From the NCBI GenBank assembly GCA_003141555.1, contig PLMN01000025.1:62001-126000 (forward strand): a DNA stretch of 64,000 nt. The letters are read 5' to 3'. Positions 60,388-64,000 of the stretch are shown here, piece after piece (within the stretch, counting starts at the first letter, position 1; each line of letters starts with the position of its first letter). The position numbers and the translations under genes were made by a program. The notes below the pieces were generated by a model. It did no database searches, was not told the DNA's origin, and worked only from the letters and a program-made list of their open reading frames with translations. The stretch comes from Candidatus Aminicenantota bacterium. Lineage in GTDB: Bacteria > Acidobacteriota > Aminicenantia > Aminicenantales > UBA4085.

Positions 60388-61076
60388 GCGCTCTCCTCCC
60401 GAAGGATGAATCCGACGCCCCGGACGGTGTGCAGGAGCCGGACGGCGAACGGCTCGTCGATCTTCTTCCGGAGCCGGGCGATGTGGACGTCGATGACGTT
60501 GTCGAGGGGCGTGGCCCGCCGCGTCTCCTTCCAGACGTCGGCGGCCAGCATCTCGCGCGTCACGACCCGGCCCTGGTTGCGGAGGAGGTATTCGAGCAAA
60601 TCGAACTCCCGGGCGGTGAGCGCCAGGGCCCGGCCGCCGCGCGAGGCCTCGCGTCGGGCCGCGTCCATTTCGAGGTCGGCCAGCCCGAGCTTGACGAGGG
60701 GACCGGTCGTCCCGCCCGCGCCCCGCCGGAGCAGGGCCCGGATGCGGGCCGAGAGCTCCGGAAAGGCGAAGGGCTTGACCAGGTAGTCGTCCGCCCCGGC
60801 GTCCAGGCCGACGACCCTGTCTTGGATGGTGTCTTTCGCCGTGAGGATGATCACCGGGGTCGCATCCCCACGGCCGCGGACGGCGGTCAGGATTTCCAGG
60901 CCGTCCCGGCCCGGAAGCATAAGGTCGAGGACGATCAGGTCGAAGGCCCGGGTGGCAGCCCGGTCTCCGCCTTCGCTTCCGGTCGAAGCCACGTCGATCT
61001 CGTAGCCCTCGGACTCCAATCCTTTTTTGAGCGCTTGGGCGATCTTCCGGTCGTCCTCGATGACCAGGATCTTCAT
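60384..61076 (-). CDS. OmpR/PhoB-family response regulator
   Basis: 230 aa. The receiver domain has the acidic pair in VIEDDRKIAQ, phospho-acceptor Asp51 in LIVLDLMLPGRDG, Thr in VIILTAKD and Lys in YLVKPFAF. The C-terminal winged helix (about 130-225: LTAREFDLLEYLLRNQGRVVTREML, VIDVHIARLRKKID, LLHTVRGVGFIL) binds DNA. It is the first gene of the pair and is coupled to the histidine kinase by a 4-nt overlap. Likely targets are the neighbouring PepSY-like lipoprotein or the RND pump; this is inference from location. Confidence 0.95.
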   Translation of the reverse strand: MKILVIEDDRKIAQALKKGLESEGYEIDVASTGSEGGDRAATRAFDLIVLDLMLPGRDGLEILTAVRGRGDATPVIILTAKDTIQDRVVGLDAGADDYLVKPFAFPELSARIRALLRRGAGGTTGPLVKLGLADLEMDAARREASRGGRALALTAREFDLLEYLLRNQGRVVTREMLAADVWKETRRATPLDNVIDVHIARLRKKIDEPFAVRLLHTVRGVGFILREESA

Positions 61077-61157
61077 GGCCGAGTCCCTTCGGAGAGGCGG
61101 TCCCGATGTATGCCGTCTCTCGCGGATTGAAAAATCGGAGACCGATCAACGATCCAG

Positions 61158-61186
61158 ACTATACCACCCGGCCGGGCGGCGTTCAC
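61158..61186 (-). promoter_or_regulatory. Candidate promoter of the two-component operon
   Basis: On the minus strand: GTGAAC (61186-61181), 17-bp spacer, TATAGT (61163-61158). Leader of about 75 nt. Confidence 0.4.
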
Positions 61187-61227
61187 CTGAACTTTTCCTT
61201 AACGGACGAGGCGGAAGGGCGGAGTTG

Positions 61228-61345
61228 GAGTCATCCTGAGCGGAGCGAGCGATCTCCTCTCTTTCGGAGGAGATTGCCACGCTCCCAAAGGTCGCTCGCA
61301 ACGACATGAAAGGCTCTTTGTCTTTGCGAGGAGCGAAGCGACGAA
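61228..61345. repeat. Intergenic dispersed repeat (GCGAGGAGCGAAGCGACGAAG type)
   Basis: The stretch holds GTCATCCTGAGCGGAGCGAG, an internal hairpin (ATCTCCTC/GAGGAGAT) and TTTGCGAGGAGCGAAGCGAC. Sequences of this type recur between genes in many bacterial genomes. A related fragment lies at about 58292-58310. It fills most of the 293-bp gap between the RND pump and the response regulator. Confidence 0.55.
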
Positions 61346-61369
61346 GCCATCCCCTCCTTTTTGATTCTA

Positions 61370-64000
61370 TCAGGCGGGGAGCGGCGCTTGTTCCGTTTTC
61401 TTCTTTTTCGACAGCCGGTCCAAATACGTGAACACCACCGGCGTCACGAAGAGCGTGACCAGCTGGGAGAAGAGCAGGCCGCCGACGACGGCCAGGCCCA
61501 GCGGCCGGCGCGCCTCGGCCCCCGCCCCGAAGCCCAGGGCGATCGGCAGCGTTCCGAAGAGCGTGGCCAGGGTGGTCATCATGATCGGCCGGAACCGGAT
61601 GACGCACGCCTCGAAGATCGAATCGAAGGCGTTCTTCCCCTCGTCGCGCTGGGCGGACAGGGCGAAGTCGATCATCATGATCCCGTTCTTCTTGACCAGC
61701 CCGACGAGCATGATGACGCCCACGTAGCCGTAGATGCTGAGCTCGGTCCGGAAGATCAGCAGCGTGGCCAGGGCGCCGAAGCCGGCGAACGGCAGGGCCG
61801 AGAGGATGGTCAGGGGATGGATGAAGCTCTCGTAGAGGATGCCCAGGATAATGTAGATCACGAGGATGGTCATGATCAAAAGGACCCCCAGCCCCTGGAG
61901 CGAGGACTGGAAAGCCTGGGCGGTGCCCTGGAAGTTCGTGCTGACCGTGGACGGAAGCGTCTCGCGGGCGAGCTGCGTAATCTCGTTCACCGCGTCGCCG
62001 AGGGATACCCCCGGCTTGAGGTTGAACGAGATGGTGACGGACGGCAGCTGGCCCGAGTGGTTGACGGACAGCGGGCCGATCGTCCGGGTCAGCTTGGCCA
62101 CGGAATCCAGGGGAACGAGCGTGCCGCGCGAGGAGGAGATATAGAGCTTGGACAGCAACGCCGGGTCGCTCTGGAAGCGCGGATCGAGCTCGACGATGAC
62201 CCAGTACTGGTTGTTGGCCGTGTAGATCGTCGAGACCTGCCTCTGGCCGTAGCTATAATACAGGGCGTCCTCGATCTGCAACGCCGAGACGCCCTTAGCC
62301 TGAGCCATGTCCCGGTCGATCTGGACGGTCACCTGCGGGTTCTTCAGCTGCATGTCGCTCGTGACGTCCTGCAGGTTGGAGAGTGAGCGGATCTTCGCTT
62401 CGAAGGCCGTGGCCGCCTGGTAGAGCTCGTCCGTGTCGGGGCTCTGGAGCGTATACTGATAGAGGCTCTTGGCGATGCGCCCCCCGATCTGGATGGGCGG
62501 CGGGTTCTGGAGGAAGACGTTGATGCCCGTCACCCCGGTCACCTTGGGCCGCAACCGCTCGATGATTTGGTCGACGCTCGCCGTCCGGTCGGCGCGCGGC
62601 CGGGCGAGGATGAACATCCGGCCCGTGTTGCTAGCGCTGATCCCGCCCAGGCTCGAGCTGAAAGCGGCGATGTCCGGATCCTGGATGACCAGCTCGGCCA
62701 CGGCCTGTTGGTGGCGGACCATGGAATCAAACGAGATGCCCTGGGCCGCCTCGGAGACGATGTTGAACTGGCCGGTGTCCTCGCTGGGGATGAAGCCCTT
62801 CGGAATCCTGGTGAACATGACGACCATGGCCACAAAGATGACGGCCGAGAAGAGCATGACCGGCCGCCGGTGCTTCAAGGACCAGCGCAGGCCGGTCTTG
62901 TAGGCCTCGAGCGTCCCGTTGATGATCTTCTCGATGCCCACGTACAACCTCCCGTGCCGCGCCCCGGCGAGCGGTTTGAGGATGCGGCTGCTGAGGAGCG
63001 GCGTCAGGGACAGCGAGACGACGCCCGAGATCAGGACGGCCGCGGCGATCGTCACCGCGAACTCATGGAGCAGGCGGCCCAGGATCCCGCCCATGAACAG
63101 GATCGGCAGGAAGACCGCGGCCAAGCTGAGGGTCATGGACAGGATCGTGAATCCGATCTCGCGAGAGCCGTTGAGCGTGGCTTCGCGGACGCCCTCCCCG
63201 AGCTCCTGGTGGCGGAAGATGTTCTCCAGCATGACGATGGCGTCGTCGACCAGGAACCCGATCGACAGGGTGAGGGCCATGAGAGACAGGTTGTTCAGGC
63301 TGTAGCCGAAGAGCGACATGACGGCGAACGTGCCCACGATCGAGAACGGCAGGGCCAGGCTGGGGATGATCGTGGCCGACAGACTCCTGAGGAAAAAGAA
63401 GATGACGAGGATGACCAGGACCACGGCGATGAGGAGGGTGACCTCCACGTCGTTGACGGATTCGCGGATGGACTGGGAGCGGTCGTAGAGGATCTGGAGG
63501 TCGACCGAGGCCGGGAGCTGCTTGCGGAAAATGGGAAGCAGCGCCTTGACCGCGGACGTGACCTGGACGGTGTTCGTCCCCGGCTGGCGCTGGACGGCGA
63601 GCATCAGGGCCCGCTGGCTGCCCGCCTTGGAGTAATACCAGGACGCGACCTTGTCGTTCTGGACGCTGTCGAGCACCCGGCCCACGTCTTTCAGCCGGAC
63701 GGGCGCGCCGTTGCGGTAGGTGACGATGAGCTCCCGGAAGGAGGCCGCGTCGAAGAGCTGGCCGTTCGCCTGCAGGGTGAATGCCTGGTCCCGGCCATAC
63801 ATGACGCCCGTCGGGAGGTTGACGTTCCCGCCGGTGATGGCCGCGCCGACCTGGTCGAGCCCGACCTTCTTGGCCGCCATGGCGTCCGGGTCGAGCTGGA
63901 CGCGCACGGCATAGACCTGCGAGCCGTAGACCATGACTTGGGCCACGCCGTCGACCATGGAGATCCGCTGGGACATCATGGTCTCGCCGTACTCGTCGAG
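61370..64000 (-). CDS. RND efflux transporter permease (HAE1/MdtBC-like), 5' partial
   Basis: At least 876 codons are visible; the N-terminus lies beyond the right edge, where the frame stays open (LDEYGETMMSQRISMVDGVAQVMVYG). Membrane helices of the second bundle and both porter loops are present. FLVDDAIVMLENIFRH near visible residue 250 carries the two proton-relay aspartates of helix 4, and GLVKKNGIMMIDFAL with the ARRPLGLAVVGGLLFSQ end is typical. It exports drugs, bile-like compounds or lipids by proton motive force through an adaptor and an outer-membrane channel. No adaptor is in view; the HlyD-like gene at 43519 belongs to another operon. Confidence 0.93.
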   Translation of the reverse strand, partial: LDEYGETMMSQRISMVDGVAQVMVYGSQVYAVRVQLDPDAMAAKKVGLDQVGAAITGGNVNLPTGVMYGRDQAFTLQANGQLFDAASFRELIVTYRNGAPVRLKDVGRVLDSVQNDKVASWYYSKAGSQRALMLAVQRQPGTNTVQVTSAVKALLPIFRKQLPASVDLQILYDRSQSIRESVNDVEVTLLIAVVLVILVIFFFLRSLSATIIPSLALPFSIVGTFAVMSLFGYSLNNLSLMALTLSIGFLVDDAIVMLENIFRHQELGEGVREATLNGSREIGFTILSMTLSLAAVFLPILFMGGILGRLLHEFAVTIAAAVLISGVVSLSLTPLLSSRILKPLAGARHGRLYVGIEKIINGTLEAYKTGLRWSLKHRRPVMLFSAVIFVAMVVMFTRIPKGFIPSEDTGQFNIVSEAAQGISFDSMVRHQQAVAELVIQDPDIAAFSSSLGGISASNTGRMFILARPRADRTASVDQIIERLRPKVTGVTGINVFLQNPPPIQIGGRIAKSLYQYTLQSPDTDELYQAATAFEAKIRSLSNLQDVTSDMQLKNPQVTVQIDRDMAQAKGVSALQIEDALYYSYGQRQVSTIYTANNQYWVIVELDPRFQSDPALLSKLYISSSRGTLVPLDSVAKLTRTIGPLSVNHSGQLPSVTISFNLKPGVSLGDAVNEITQLARETLPSTVSTNFQGTAQAFQSSLQGLGVLLIMTILVIYIILGILYESFIHPLTILSALPFAGFGALATLLIFRTELSIYGYVGVIMLVGLVKKNGIMMIDFALSAQRDEGKNAFDSIFEACVIRFRPIMMTTLATLFGTLPIALGFGAGAEARRPLGLAVVGGLLFSQLVTLFVTPVVFTYLDRLSKKKKTEQAPLPA

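Noticed and set aside
60388-61149. Histidine kinase extending upstream over the response regulator region
   Set aside because: The extra 254 codons are the regulator gene read in another frame. The ATGA overlap fixes the start at 60387.

Overview
The window is GC-rich (roughly 60-65% by eye) bacterial chromosome from a Gram-negative (diderm) organism. It encodes two TonB-dependent receptors, an LptF/LptG permease plus LptB, an RND pump and an outer-membrane barrel. Four GWxTD-domain proteins, an Oar-like receptor, sulfatase-like/TPR proteins and the general gene style point to an uncultured Aminicenantes- or Acidobacteriota-like lineage; that placement is inference. Promoters are ordinary sigma70 type (TTGACA-like, almost always a 17-bp spacer, TATAAT-like), and several -10 boxes lie only 6-11 nt before the start codon, which suggests leaderless mRNAs.

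Layout. 1-12.1 kb (+): a secretome block with two sulfatase-like/TPR proteins, three GWxTD proteins, an M61 peptidase and a TPR protein. 12.2-15.4 kb (-): Oar-like TonB receptor, then an AT-rich island. 15.9-24.7 kb: bifunctional nuclease (+), a fused LptF-LptG permease (-), groES-groEL with a CIRCE operator and terminator, a purC-PHP-cvpA-fis operon, a nested palindromic repeat cluster and a PgeF/laccase-domain gene. 24.8-36.5 kb: peptidase remnant, racemase, ECF sigma/anti-sigma pair, second TonB receptor, rpsU-lipA-phosphoesterase, DUF1848 gene, lptB, zinc-ribbon/RDD protein, tRNA-Val and a beta-propeller protein.

36.6-43.4 kb is the most remarkable part. It is a contiguous set of six genes for archaeal-type ether lipids: IspH, polyprenyl diphosphate synthase, UbiA-family digeranylgeranylglyceryl phosphate synthase, geranylgeranylglyceryl phosphate synthase, a Tes-type radical SAM tetraether synthase, and a geranylgeranyl reductase fused to a 2x[4Fe-4S] ferredoxin. 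Together they could make isoprenoid precursor, attach two chains to glycerol phosphate by ether bonds, saturate them and join chains head to head. Glycerol-1-phosphate dehydrogenase and CDP-archaeol synthase are not in the window.

43.5-64 kb: an HlyD/MacB-permease pair, OM barrel, fourth GWxTD lipoprotein, a ROK regulator with GH95 fucosidase and esterase, a class C beta-lactamase-like hydrolase, a UxaC-like enzyme with an ExuT-like MFS transporter, a PepSY-like lipoprotein beside an OmpR/histidine kinase pair, and an RND pump cut by the window end.

Other points of note are a lipA gene with no ATG/GTG/TTG start, in frame with rpsU, and two families of palindromic repeats that sit exactly at gene 3' ends and supply stop codons. 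No CRISPR array, insertion sequence, rRNA or replication origin was seen.
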